Origin: CAVSUB01 sp963816725
Lineage (GTDB): Bacteria > Acidobacteriota > Vicinamibacteria > Vicinamibacterales > 2-12-FULL-66-21
Direction of reading: 5' to 3'
DNA: 64,000 nt
NCBI GenBank assembly: GCA_963816725.1
Contig: CAWFMC010000005.1
Location: 186,001-250,000, forward strand
The notes beneath the pieces are model-generated. The model saw nothing but the letters and a program-made list of their open reading frames with translations, was not told the origin of the DNA and ran no database searches. Position numbers and translations under genes: made by a program. Shown here piece after piece: positions 51,690 to 60,967 of this stretch (positions within the stretch are counted from its first letter, which is position 1; each line of letters begins with the position of its first letter).

Positions 51690-52697
51690 TTGAGCGACAC
51701 TGCCCAGAAGTCCCCGGCCGCTGCTGACCTCGTATCGATCTTCGAGCCGATTCGCGAGGATCTCGAGGCCGTCGAAGCGGAGTTCGCCCGCCACATCCAG
51801 TCACGCGTCGCGTTGATTCCGGAGATGGGGCGCTACATCCAGAAGAGCGGCGGTAAGCGGGTGCGGCCGGCGGTGCTCCTGATGGCCGCCCGCCTCAGCG
51901 GCTACACCGGCGATCGCGCGGTGTTGAACGCCTCGGTGGTGGAGTTCATCCACACCGCGACGCTGGTGCACGACGACATCATCGATCAGGCCGATCTCCG
52001 GCGCGGCCGCTTGGCCGTGCATTCCCGGTGGGGCAACGACATCACCGTCCTCCTCGGCGACTATCTCTACATCAAGTCGATGGGGATGGCGCTGACGCAG
52101 GATTCGCTCGACGTCATCCGCCTGCTCTGCGACGTGACGCTGCGGATGATCGAAGGGGAGCTCTACCAGCTCACCAAGGCCGGCGACGTGGACATCACCG
52201 AGGACGAGCACTTCGAGATCATCCGCCGCAAGACGGCGTTCCTGTTCGGCGGCTGTGCCCAGATCGGCGGAATGCTGGGCGGCGTCAACCCGGAACAGGA
52301 AACCGCCCTCCGCGATTACGGCTTCAACCTTGGCGTCGCGTTCCAGCTGGTCGACGATCTCCTGGACTACACCGCCGATGCGGCCTCGCTCGGCAAGCCG
52401 GTCGGCGGCGACCTGCGCGAAGGCAAGGTGACGTTGCCGATCATCTTCCTCTTGCGTCGTGGCGGGGAGGCGGCCGACAGCCTGATACGCGGCGTCGTGC
52501 GCGACCGGGCCGTTACCACCGAGCAGTGGCGCGAGATCCTCCGTCTGATGCGCGAGCATCGCACCACGGAGCTCGCCTACGACCGGGCCGTCGAGTACGC
52601 CTCTCGAGCCAAGGACAGCCTGTCCGCCTTTCCGCCCGGGCGCGAGCGCGAGGCACTGGCCGCCCTGACCGACTACGTGCTCGCGCGCGATCGCTAG
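51690..52697 (+). CDS. Polyprenyl diphosphate synthase
   Basis: A 335-residue trans-prenyltransferase making a long-chain isoprenoid diphosphate, probably for the quinone side chain. The first aspartate motif DDIID is at residues 95-99 and the second DDLLD in QLVDDLLDYT near residue 223. GGKRVRP near residues 54-60 and GGDLREGKVTLPII are family signatures. It is closest in style to octaprenyl/solanesyl synthases (IspB). Chain length cannot be read reliably from the residues before the first motif. The start is TTG 51690, behind its own promoter. Confidence 0.92.
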   Translation: MSDTAQKSPAAADLVSIFEPIREDLEAVEAEFARHIQSRVALIPEMGRYIQKSGGKRVRPAVLLMAARLSGYTGDRAVLNASVVEFIHTATLVHDDIIDQADLRRGRLAVHSRWGNDITVLLGDYLYIKSMGMALTQDSLDVIRLLCDVTLRMIEGELYQLTKAGDVDITEDEHFEIIRRKTAFLFGGCAQIGGMLGGVNPEQETALRDYGFNLGVAFQLVDDLLDYTADAASLGKPVGGDLREGKVTLPIIFLLRRGGEAADSLIRGVVRDRAVTTEQWREILRLMREHRTTELAYDRAVEYASRAKDSLSAFPPGREREALAALTDYVLARDR

Positions 52698-52825
52698 TCG
52701 CGCCACGGTCCCTTGAATGCGGACCTTCCCGCTACTTCTTCTCGCGATGCGCCGCCACGCGGTCCTACCCGGCCAGCGCCAGCGTGCCATCGTCATCTCG
52801 CAGCGTTCGAATTCAGTCGCCTGAT

Positions 52826-54892
52826 ATGGATCCCGCCGACCGCATCGATCAGCTCCGCGCCGAGATCCGCCACCACGAGGATCGCTACTACATCGACAAC
52901 GATCCGGAGATCACGGACGACGCGTTCGATGCGCTGGTGAAGGAGCTGGAGGCGCTCGAGGCGGAGCACCCGGACCTGGTGACCGCGGACTCGCCGACGC
53001 AGCGCGTCGGCGGACGGGCGGTCGAGGGTTTCGCGACCGCCGAGCATCTGCAGCCGATGCTCAGCCTCGACAACGCCTACACCGAAGACGAACTGCGCGC
53101 GTTCGACGAGCGCGTGCGCCGCGGGATCGGCGTGACCGACGATGCGCCGGTGGACTACGTGGCGGAGCTGAAGATCGACGGCCTGAGCATCGCGCTCACG
53201 TATGTCGAGCGCGTCCTGGTCCGCGGCGTGACCCGCGGCGACGGCATCCGCGGCGAGGACGTCACCGCCAACGTGCGCGTCATCCCGTCGCTGCCGCTGG
53301 TTCTGCACGGCGGTCCGGCTGGAACGATCGAAGTTCGCGGGGAGATCTACCTGCCGAGAGAGTCGTTCGAGCGCACGAACCGCGAGCGTGAGGACGCCGA
53401 GGAACCGCCCTTCGCGAATCCACGCAACGCCGCCGCCGGCACGATGCGGATGCTGGACCCGTCGGTGGTCAAGCGCCGGGGCCTGCGAGCCTTCGTGTAT
53501 CAACTCGTGGCCGCGGGTGAGCGCGATCGTGCGCGCCACTCAGAGACGTTGACCGCGCTGCGGCAGTGGCGGCTGCCGGTTCAACCCGATTGGAAGCGGT
53601 GCGCAGGTATCGAGGCGCTCCTCGGGTTCTGTCACGAGTGGCAGGACAAGCGCGCGAAGTTGCCCTTCGACACCGACGGCGTGGTGATCAAGGTTGACGA
53701 CCTGGCGCTGCGCGAGCGGCTCGGCGCCACGGCCAAGTTCCCGCGCTGGGCGCTGGCCTTCAAGTTTCCCGCCCAGCAGAAGGACACGCTGCTGCGGGCA
53801 ATCGAGGTCAACGTCGGCCGGACCGGGGCGGTCACGCCGTATGCCGTGCTGGAGCCGGTCGTCCTGGCCGGCTCGACCATCTCGATGGCCACGCTCCACA
53901 ACGCCGAGGACGTGGCGCGCAAGGACCTGCGCGCCGGTGATCGCGTGCTGATCGAGAAGGCCGGCGATGTCATCCCGAAGGTGGTCAAGCGGGTCGGCGA
54001 TCATCCACCGGGCAGCACCGAGTGGACGATGCCGACGGTCTGCCCGATCTGCGCCTCGCATCTCCAGCGCGACGAGGAAGAGGTGGTCTGGCGGTGCCCG
54101 AACACGTCGTGCCCGGCACGACTGCGCCGCAGCCTCGAGCACTTCGCCTCCCGCTCGGCGATGAACATCGAAGGGCTCGGCGAGTCGCTCGTCGATCAGT
54201 TGCTGGAGCTCGGGCTGGTCAAGGACTTCGCCGACCTCTATCAGCTCGACCCGCGCGTCCTCGAGGAGCTCGTGGTGACGCCGCGCGAGCCGCGATCGGA
54301 ACGGGCGCGCCCGCGCAAGCTGGGGAAGGTCGGCCGCAACGTCGCGGCCCAGATCGATCGCAGCCGCGCCAACGACCTCTCGCGCCTGATTTATGCCCTG
54401 GGGATCCGGCACATCGGGGAGAAGGCGGCGGCGACGCTGGCGCGCTCGTTCCGGACGATGGATCGGCTGCTCGACGCGCCCATCGAGATGCTCCAGACCG
54501 TCCCCGAGATCGGCCCGGTGGTGGCCGCATCCGTGCGCGCGTTCGCCGACGAGCCGCACAACCGCGCGCTGATTGCCAAGCTCCACGCGGCCGGCGTGAA
54601 CATGGAGAGTCAGGCCGCAGCCGTCGATGACGGGCCGAGGCCGCTGGCGGGGCAGGTGTTCGTGCTGACCGGCACCCTGGCAAGCATGACACGCGAGGCC
54701 GCGCAGGCGGCGATCGAGGCGCTGGGAGCCAAGGTGACCGGTTCGGTCAGCCGGAAGACAACCGCGGTGATTGCCGGTGACGAAGCCGGCAGCAAGCTCG
54801 AAAAGGCCCGGACCCTGGGCATTCCGGTCTGGAGCGAAGCGGATTTTCAGGCGCGTATAATTGGAATCTCGAGTGAGCCGGACCGCCAGTGA
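52826..54892 (+). CDS. ligA: NAD-dependent DNA ligase
   Basis: A 688-residue NAD-dependent ligase sealing nicks in replication and repair. The N-terminal Ia domain is followed by the adenylation domain with the active-site Lys in AELKIDG (Lys 116). NPRNAAAGTMRML, DGVVIKVDD and FKFPAQQKDT are family motifs. A four-Cys zinc finger spans CPICASHL to CPARL, followed by helix-hairpin-helix repeats (IYALGIRHIGEKAAATLARS) and a C-terminal BRCT domain. ATG 52826 is the first codon of the conserved N-terminus. Length is normal. Confidence 0.96.
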   Translation: MDPADRIDQLRAEIRHHEDRYYIDNDPEITDDAFDALVKELEALEAEHPDLVTADSPTQRVGGRAVEGFATAEHLQPMLSLDNAYTEDELRAFDERVRRGIGVTDDAPVDYVAELKIDGLSIALTYVERVLVRGVTRGDGIRGEDVTANVRVIPSLPLVLHGGPAGTIEVRGEIYLPRESFERTNREREDAEEPPFANPRNAAAGTMRMLDPSVVKRRGLRAFVYQLVAAGERDRARHSETLTALRQWRLPVQPDWKRCAGIEALLGFCHEWQDKRAKLPFDTDGVVIKVDDLALRERLGATAKFPRWALAFKFPAQQKDTLLRAIEVNVGRTGAVTPYAVLEPVVLAGSTISMATLHNAEDVARKDLRAGDRVLIEKAGDVIPKVVKRVGDHPPGSTEWTMPTVCPICASHLQRDEEEVVWRCPNTSCPARLRRSLEHFASRSAMNIEGLGESLVDQLLELGLVKDFADLYQLDPRVLEELVVTPREPRSERARPRKLGKVGRNVAAQIDRSRANDLSRLIYALGIRHIGEKAAATLARSFRTMDRLLDAPIEMLQTVPEIGPVVAASVRAFADEPHNRALIAKLHAAGVNMESQAAAVDDGPRPLAGQVFVLTGTLASMTREAAQAAIEALGAKVTGSVSRKTTAVIAGDEAGSKLEKARTLGIPVWSEADFQARIIGISSEPDRQ

Positions 54893-54952
54893 GGGGCGAA
54901 GTCTCTCGGCGCCCCGGACCATCGGCTACCGACTGGTGCCTGACTGATACCC

Positions 54953-56452
54953 GTGTCGCGCCGCTTCACCTTCATCACGCTCGTGCTGTCGTCCGCGCTG
55001 ACGTTCCTGGTCGGGCTGATCCTGGCCGGCGAGTGGACGCCGACGCCGGTCGTGTCGAGCGCGACCAGCAAGCCGCGCCGGAACGAGCGCGGGCTATCCG
55101 CCGAGCCGCCCGCGGCCGCAGCCTTCGTGAATTTCGCCGACGTCAGCGAGCGCATCAACGCGGCGGTCGTCAACATCGATGCGTCGGCCAATGCCGCGGC
55201 CCGCAGTGCGGTCCGTCCGGGACGACCCGGGGCCGACGATCCCGCCGAGGGGCCGCCACGCGACCTCGATTCGCCTCGGCCCGGCTCGGGCAGCGGATTC
55301 CTGATCGACAAGGCCGGCTACATCCTGACCAACAATCACGTCATCGAGGCGGCGCAGCGGATCACGGTGACCCTCGCTGACGGCCGCAGCTTCAAGGCGA
55401 GCGTGGTCGGCGCGGACGCGGCCATCGACATCGCGCTGCTGCGCATCGAGGGTGCGTCCGACTTGCCGGAGGCGCCGCTGGGCAACTCCGATCAACTGCG
55501 TGTCGGGGAATGGGTCTGCGCCATTGGCAATCCGCTCGGCTACGTCCACTCGGTGACCGTCGGGGTCGTCAGCTTCGTCGGGCGCAAGCTGTACGATCCA
55601 AGCCTCGACAACTACATCCAGACCGACGCCGCGATCAACTTCGGCAATAGCGGCGGCCCGTTGATCAACACCCGCGGTGAAGTGGTCGGGATCAACGCCG
55701 CGGTGAGCCCGCGCACCAGCAGCATCGGCTTTGCCGTCCCGATCAATCAGGCGGTCGCCGTACTGCCGCAGTTGAAGAGTACCGGCCGGGTGGCGCGCGG
55801 CTTCATCGGCGTGACCCTCACCGACGTCACGCCGGCCCTCCAGCGGGCTCTCGGTCTGACTGTCTCGCGGGGCGCGGTGGTACAGGACATCAGCGTGAAC
55901 TCGCCGGCCGAGCGCGCCGACCTGCGTCCGTACGACGTCGTGATCGACGTCGACGGCCATCCGGTCGAGTCGAACGAGGAGCTGATTCACGAGATCGCCG
56001 CCCGCGCGCCGGGCACTGTCGCCAGGCTGTCGATCCTCCGGGACGGACGCCACCAGCTGCTGATGGTCAAGCTGGCCGAGCGGCCGCGGCGCGGCGAGGA
56101 ATTCGGCGGCGTCGCGCCACCGCCTGACGGGGGCACGCCCCGGCCGGCGGACGCGTCACTTCGCTCGCCGCTCGGGATTACCGTGCGCGAGCTCGATCGC
56201 ACCTTTCTCGGCCGCGTCGAGGTGCCGGAGCAGGTCAAAGGGGTGGTGATCCGCGCCGTCGATCAGGCAGGGCCGTCCTATGCGGTGCTGCGGCGCGGCC
56301 TGGTGATCATGGAAATCAACCGGCGCGAGACGGCGAGCCTCGCGGCATACGAGAAGATCGTCACCGCGGCCCGGCCCGGCGACGTCATGGCGATTTACTT
56401 TTACGATCCGACCCAGGGGCAGCGCAGCCTCGTGACGGTCACGGTCGAGTGA
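54953..56452 (+). CDS. S1C-family serine protease, Deg/HtrA-like with two PDZ domains
   Basis: A 499-residue envelope protease. An N-terminal signal anchor (residues 5-25) is followed by a trypsin-like domain with the catalytic triad His 129 (NNHVIEAA), Asp 159 (AAIDIALLRIE) and Ser 233 (NFGNSGGPL). Two PDZ domains follow, at about residues 260-355 and 380-490. It degrades or refolds damaged proteins in the periplasm. The start is GTG 54953. Its stop overlaps the start of an NtrC-type regulator by four bases, suggesting that the regulator responds to, or is co-regulated with, envelope stress. Confidence 0.93.
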   Translation: MSRRFTFITLVLSSALTFLVGLILAGEWTPTPVVSSATSKPRRNERGLSAEPPAAAAFVNFADVSERINAAVVNIDASANAAARSAVRPGRPGADDPAEGPPRDLDSPRPGSGSGFLIDKAGYILTNNHVIEAAQRITVTLADGRSFKASVVGADAAIDIALLRIEGASDLPEAPLGNSDQLRVGEWVCAIGNPLGYVHSVTVGVVSFVGRKLYDPSLDNYIQTDAAINFGNSGGPLINTRGEVVGINAAVSPRTSSIGFAVPINQAVAVLPQLKSTGRVARGFIGVTLTDVTPALQRALGLTVSRGAVVQDISVNSPAERADLRPYDVVIDVDGHPVESNEELIHEIAARAPGTVARLSILRDGRHQLLMVKLAERPRRGEEFGGVAPPPDGGTPRPADASLRSPLGITVRELDRTFLGRVEVPEQVKGVVIRAVDQAGPSYAVLRRGLVIMEINRRETASLAAYEKIVTAARPGDVMAIYFYDPTQGQRSLVTVTVE

Positions 56453-57831
56453 GCGGCCCACGCCCAATGAAAGCACGCATCCTGGTCGTAGACGACGAGG
56501 CGGAGATCCGCCGATCGGTGCGGATGATCCTGGAGTACGAAGGCTACGAGGTGCTGGAAGCCTCCAGCGGCCCCGACGCCATCGCCCTGGTCGAGCGCGA
56601 GGCGCCGGACCTGGTGTTCCTGGACATCAAGATGCCGGGCATGGACGGCCTCGACGCCTTGCAGCGGATCCGCGCCAGCAACGATGCGCTGCCGGTGGTG
56701 ATCATTTCGGGCCACGGCACCGTCAGCACCGCCGTCGAGGCGACCAAGGCCGGTGCCTTCGACTTCATCGAGAAGCCGCTGACCACCGAGCGGGTGCTGG
56801 TCACCATCCGCAACGCGCTCGACCGGACCCGGCTGGCCGACGAGAACCGATCGTTGAAGCGCGCCGTCGAAGTGCGCCATCAGATGGTCGGCGAGAGTCC
56901 GGCGCTGCGGCACGTGTGGGACGCGATCAAGCGCGCCTCCCCGACCAACGCCACCGTGTTGCTGCTCGGGGAGAGCGGCGCCGGCAAAGAGCTGGTCGCG
57001 CGTTCGATCCATCGCAACAGCCTGCGCAGTCGCGAGCGCTTCGTCCAGGTGAACTGCGCGGCGATCCCCGAGGAGCTGATCGAGTCGGAGCTGTTCGGCC
57101 ACGAGAAGGGCTCGTTCACCGGCGCGACGGAAAAGCAGATCGGCAAGTTCGAACAGGCCGATCGCGGCACGATCTTCCTGGACGAAGTGGGCGACATGAG
57201 CCCGAAGACCCAGGCCAAGGTGCTGCGCGTCCTCCAGGAGGGGGAGGTCGAGCGGCTCGGCTCGGCGCGGACGATCAAGGTCGACGTGCGGGTGATCGCC
57301 GCGACCAACAAGGATCTCGAAGCAGAGATCGAGAAGGGGACCTTCCGCGAGGATCTGTACTTCCGCCTCAGCGTGATTCCGATTCGGGTCCCGCCGCTGC
57401 GCGATCGCCGCGAGGATGTCCCGGCGCTGGTGCGGCACTTTGCCGATCTGTTCAGCCGCGACAACAACCGGCGGCCGCAGCGCTTCACGCCGGCGGCGCT
57501 CGAGTACATGCAGCGGGCGCGCTGGAAGGGCAACGTCCGCGAGCTGAAGAACACGGTCGAGCGCCTGATCATCATGACTCCAGGCGAGGTCGTCGACGTC
57601 GATGACCTCCGCGACATCGTCCGCATCGAGGCGAAGGCGGCGGGCGGGAGCGATGGCGAGAAGGGCACCCTGCGCGAGTTCAAGGAGACGTCGGAGCGGG
57701 CGTTCCTCGTCGGCAAGCTGCGCGAGAACGGCTGGAACATCTCGAAGACGGCGGAGGTGATCGGCACGCCGCGCAGCAATCTGTACAAGAAGCTCGAACA
57801 GTACGGCATCACCCAGGAAACCGACGGATAA
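56449..57831 (+). CDS. Sigma-54-dependent response regulator (NtrC/NtrX-like)
   Basis: A 460-residue REC-AAA+-Fis activator. The acidic pair Asp 15-16 and phospho-acceptor Asp 59 (LVFLDIKMPG) define the receiver, with Lys 109 in EKP. The AAA+ domain has Walker A GESGAGKE at residues 174-181 and GSFTGATE in the sigma-54 contact loop, where Ser replaces the Ala of the canonical GAFTGA. NGWNISKTAEVIGTPRSNLY is the C-terminal Fis-type helix-turn-helix. It starts at GTG 56449 (overlapping the protease stop) or ATG 56467. No cognate kinase is next to it. rnpB begins eight bases after its stop. Confidence 0.93.
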   Translation: MSGPRPMKARILVVDDEAEIRRSVRMILEYEGYEVLEASSGPDAIALVEREAPDLVFLDIKMPGMDGLDALQRIRASNDALPVVIISGHGTVSTAVEATKAGAFDFIEKPLTTERVLVTIRNALDRTRLADENRSLKRAVEVRHQMVGESPALRHVWDAIKRASPTNATVLLLGESGAGKELVARSIHRNSLRSRERFVQVNCAAIPEELIESELFGHEKGSFTGATEKQIGKFEQADRGTIFLDEVGDMSPKTQAKVLRVLQEGEVERLGSARTIKVDVRVIAATNKDLEAEIEKGTFREDLYFRLSVIPIRVPPLRDRREDVPALVRHFADLFSRDNNRRPQRFTPAALEYMQRARWKGNVRELKNTVERLIIMTPGEVVDVDDLRDIVRIEAKAAGGSDGEKGTLREFKETSERAFLVGKLRENGWNISKTAEVIGTPRSNLYKKLEQYGITQETDG

Positions 57832-57838
57832 TAGATCT

Positions 57839-58411
57839 CCGCCGCAGGACGCCAGACGATCGCCGCTGGTCTTCGCGCGCTTCTGGCGCGCTTCAGCCCG
57901 CAAGGGCGAAGAGCAGGGGAGGAAAGTCCGAACTCCGCAGGGCAGTGCGCCGGGTAACGCCCGGTCAGGGCAACCTGAAGGAAAGTGGCACAGAAAATAT
58001 ACCGCCCGACTTCGCGCTCCGCGCTTCGTCGGGCAGGCCCGCAAGGTCTGTCCGCTGCAGCCGGGTGATACGGGGCAGGCTCGAAGGGGCTTGCCCGCCG
58101 TAGCTCGCCGCCCGCCGCAAGGCTCGGCGAGCGGAGGAGGGTAAGGGTGAAAAGGTGCGGTAAGAGCGCACCGCGCCTGTGGCAACACGGGTGGCAGGCA
58201 AAACCCCGCACGGAGCAAGGCCAAATAGGGAAGCGTTGACGGCTTGGGTGGGCAACCGCCCGGGCACGTCAGGGGGACGGCCCGTTCCCGGCTTCCGGGT
58301 AGGCTGCTCGATCCCGCCAGAGATGGCGGGGCTAGAGGAATGATCGTCACCCGCCGAAGCCCGTAAGGGCGGAGGTGGGGACAGAATTCGGCTTACGGCT
58401 TCCTGCGGCGG
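57839..58411 (+). ncRNA. rnpB: RNase P RNA, class A
   Basis: Catalytic RNA that matures tRNA 5' ends. Recognised by GAGGAAAGTCCGAACTCC near 57919, GGGCAGTGCGCCGGGTAACGCCCGG, the ACAGAAAATATACCGCC segment, GGTAAGAGCGCACCGCG, GGCAAACCCCGC and the terminal ACAGAATTCGGCTTAC. P1 is formed by CCGCCGCAGGA at 57839-57849 pairing exactly with TCCTGCGGCGG at 58401-58411. At about 570 bases it is longer than the usual 350-450, with extra pairing around 58008-58037 and 58098-58142. Ends are set from P1 and are approximate. Confidence 0.93.
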
Positions 58412-58427
58412 TCTTCCGGACCGCCGC
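58405..58427 (+). terminator. Hairpin overlapping the rnpB 3' end
   Basis: GCGGCGGTC at 58405-58413 pairs with GACCGCCGC at 58419-58427 around a TTCCG loop. It competes with the P1 strand of rnpB (58401-58411). No U-tract follows (CCCCATCAC), so termination strength is uncertain. Confidence 0.45.
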
Positions 58428-58512
58428 CCCCATCACGGGTCAAGTCAGGCGCGGAACCGCCGATTGACCGTCTGTTAGAATTTCCAGAGACTCAGCATCG
58501 CGAAGGCGGTTC

Positions 58513-59461
58513 ATGGCCCAGTTCCTGGTCACGGGTGGCGCAGGTTTCATCGGTTCGCATCTGGCGGAAGAACTCGTACGGCGCGGTCACCAGGTCCGGG
58601 TGGCTGACGCGCTGACCACCGGCAAGCGCTCGAACCTGGATCACGTGCCGGACGTGGAGTTTCTCGAGGGAGACCTGGCCGACCTGACGTTCGCCCAGCG
58701 CGTCGTCCAGGGGATGGAGTTCGTCCTGCACCAGGCGGCGATCCCGTCGGTGCCCAAGTCCGTCGCCGATCCGCTGACCTCGCATCGGTCCAACGTCGAC
58801 GGCACGCTTGAACCTGCTCCTCGCCGCCCGTGACGCCGGCGTTCGCCGCCTCGTCTTCGCCGCCTCGTCGTCCGCGTACGGCGAGACGTCCGAACTGCCC
58901 AAGCACGAGAACATGCCGTCGGATCCGCTCTCGCCCTACGCGCTCCAGAAGGTGGTGGGCGAGATGTACCTGCGGATGTTCACCCGGCTCTACGGCCTCG
59001 AGACCGTCAGCATCCGCTACTTCAACGTCTTCGGCCCGCGCCAGGACCCCTCGTCGCCCTACTCGGGAGTCATCTCGGTGTTTGCGACGGCGCTGCTGGA
59101 CGGACGGCCGCCGACCATCTACGGCGACGGCGAGCAGACCCGCGACTTCACCTACGTCGCGGATGTCGTGAGCGGCGTGCTGAAGGCCTGCGACGCGCCT
59201 GACGCCAGCGGCGAGGTGATCAACGTCGCGACCGGCGGCCGCATCTCGCTCAACCGCTTGTACGACACGATGCGCGCGATCGTCGGCTCGCAGGTGAAGC
59301 CGGTGTATGCCGCCCCGCGCGCCGGTGACGTGCGCGATTCGCAAGCCGACATCTCCAAAGCACGGCGTCTCCTCGGTTTCGAGCCGGCCGTGTCGCTCGA
59401 GGACGGCCTGCGCCGCACCGTCGAGTGGTACCGGACCAGCCGCAGCGAAGCGGCGATCTAG
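58513..59461 (+). CDS. NAD-dependent nucleotide-sugar epimerase (one frame break)
   Basis: About 315 residues after one T is removed at 58808-58809. NVDGTL then continues as NLLLAARDAGVRRLVFAAS. It is an extended short-chain dehydrogenase with VTGGAGFIGSHLAEEL at residues 6-21, VLHQAAIPSVP, SSSAYGETSE and the Tyr-x3-Lys pair in YALQK, then RYFNVFGPRQDPSS. This profile fits UDP-glucose/GlcNAc 4-epimerases (GalE/WbpP-like), acting on nucleotide sugars in the cytosol for envelope glycans. It stands alone between rnpB and a 396-base gap. Confidence 0.87.
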
Positions 59462-59857
59462 ATCTGCCAACTCCGGTTTCCATACCGGCGCCACTCCGGT
59501 TGCCAATCATCGCCGCCATTTTTCCGCGTCGCGTTGACGATCGCTCCGCCCGATCGCCACTGCCGCTGACATCCGCCCACCCCCGGGATTCTGCGGCCGG
59601 CACGCGCAGATCGCCATCCACCTGCTAACCGCACCGTCGTCAGCACGTTCTGCGGACATCGCCAGTCGCGGCCGACGTGGCGGACGCCTTGCCTTCTTAC
59701 CTGCCGGTCCTCGTCCGGCACCGGCAACGTCACTAACGGTGGCCCGACCTCTCATCGTTCAACACGAGCGGTGACCGGCGGGGACCGCGATCAGTTCACG
59801 CAGTCGTCATGCCGCAGCGCCGTGAGGTCGGTGGCGGGTGCGGGCAGGAGGATAGTC
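59462..59857. other. Intergenic region, 396 bases, no gene recognised
   Basis: It lies between the epimerase and the secreted helix-hairpin-helix protein. Frames on both strands here have no coding character and no family similarity that I can see. A small inverted repeat (CCGGT...ACCGG near 59473-59488) follows the epimerase stop and could be a weak terminator. Strong AGGAGG precedes 59858. Confidence 0.45.
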
Positions 59858-60205
59858 ATGCGTCGTGTCTCGTATGTGCTCGCGTTGATCGTGTTGCTGG
59901 CCGGTGTGCGCGCGGGCGCCGCCGGGCCGGCCGTGCAGGCCAAACCCGCGGCGGCCAAGGCGGTGGGCGCACCGGCGGCGCCACTCAACATCAACACCGC
60001 AACCGCGGCGCAGCTCGAGGCGCTGCCGGGTATCGGCGCCCGCACCGCCCAGGCGATCGTCGACCAGCGGCAGAAGAGCGGCGGGTTCAAAAAAATCGAG
60101 GATTTGATGACGGTCCAAGGCATTGGGGAGAAGAGTTTCCTGAAGCTGAAGCCGATGGTCACCGTCGGCCCCGAGAAGGGCGATAAGGCCGGAGACCGTC
60201 AGTAG
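59858..60205 (+). CDS. Secreted helix-hairpin-helix protein, ComEA-like
   Basis: A 115-residue exported protein. ATG 59858 is preceded by AGGAGG and begins a signal peptide (MRRVSYVLALIVLLAGVRAG). An Ala/Lys linker leads to a tandem helix-hairpin-helix DNA-binding unit, LNINTATAAQLEALPGIGAR and FKKIEDLMTVQGIGEKSFLK (residues of about 48-105), the pattern of the ComEA C-terminal domain. ComEA binds incoming DNA in the periplasm during natural transformation. Small ComEA-like proteins of this type also occur without competence. A pseudopilin gene follows 162 bases downstream. Confidence 0.85.
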   Translation: MRRVSYVLALIVLLAGVRAGAAGPAVQAKPAAAKAVGAPAAPLNINTATAAQLEALPGIGARTAQAIVDQRQKSGGFKKIEDLMTVQGIGEKSFLKLKPMVTVGPEKGDKAGDRQ

Positions 60206-60367
60206 CGGCACCGGGTGCGCGTCCCGTCGCGCGCGGAGCGCCGCCTCGGCCGCCGCTATGGCGCCAATTCCGAGCCGCTCTCGCGTCCGCTCGCGCGCAA
60301 GCCGCCGGGCCCCGTGGCCGGCTGCGCTGCGGGACGTGCACCCGAACGGTGTCAGCGTTCGATCGCC

Positions 60368-60967
60368 ATGAGCACACGCATGTTGCGTACGCCAACGGAT
60401 CGCGGGTTCACCCTCATCGAACTGCTGTTCGTGGTCGCGCTTGCCGCCACGGTGATGTCGATCGTCGTCCCCACGACAAGGGACGGCGTCGAAGGCCTGC
60501 AGGTCGCCAGCGCGGCGCGCTACGTCGCCGCCCGGCTGTCGGACGCCCGCATGCGGGCCGTCGCGCGGTCGACCTGTCTCGGCCTGCGCTTCGTGCCCGT
60601 CGGGTCCGACTACCGTTTCACCACCTACGTCGACGGGAACGACAACGGCATTCGCTCGGCCGACATCACGGCCAGCGTCGACGTGCCGTTGAACGATGCG
60701 GAGCAACTCGCGGACAAGTTCCCGGCCGTGGTTTTCGGCTTGATGAATGGCTACCCTGATGTCGACGACCAGCCGGCAACCGGCGCTGACGGCGTGCGGA
60801 TTGGGCGCGCACGCATCGAGACGATGAGCCCTGATGGGACGGCGACGCCGGGAACGTTGTATCTGCACGGCCGGCGGACTCAGTTTGCGGTGCGCGTGCT
60901 CGGCGCGACCGGGCGTGTCCGGGTTCTGGAGTACCTGCCGGGGGAGAGGAAATGGACACCGCGTTAG
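60368..60967 (+). CDS. Type II/IV pseudopilin (GspH/FimT-like)
   Basis: A 199-residue prepilin-like protein. DRGFTLIELLFVVALAATVM near residues 11-30 contains the prepilin peptidase site (after Gly, with Phe at +1 and Glu at +5) and the hydrophobic helix. The C-terminal domain (residues of about 45-199) resembles GspH/FimT minor pseudopilins (AARYVAARLSDARMRAVARS, LGLRFVPVGSDYRFTTYVDG). I chose ATG 60368, because the upstream frame lacks any signal. Minor pseudopilins assemble into type IV pili or type II secretion pseudopili. The stop overlaps the PilZ gene by 16 bases. Confidence 0.87.
   Translation: MSTRMLRTPTDRGFTLIELLFVVALAATVMSIVVPTTRDGVEGLQVASAARYVAARLSDARMRAVARSTCLGLRFVPVGSDYRFTTYVDGNDNGIRSADITASVDVPLNDAEQLADKFPAVVFGLMNGYPDVDDQPATGADGVRIGRARIETMSPDGTATPGTLYLHGRRTQFAVRVLGATGRVRVLEYLPGERKWTPR

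Noticed and set aside
11987..58809. Programmed +1 ribosomal frameshifting as the cause of the ten breaks
   Set aside because: The sites share no slippery motif and hit unrelated genes including glpD twice. Sequence error is simpler.
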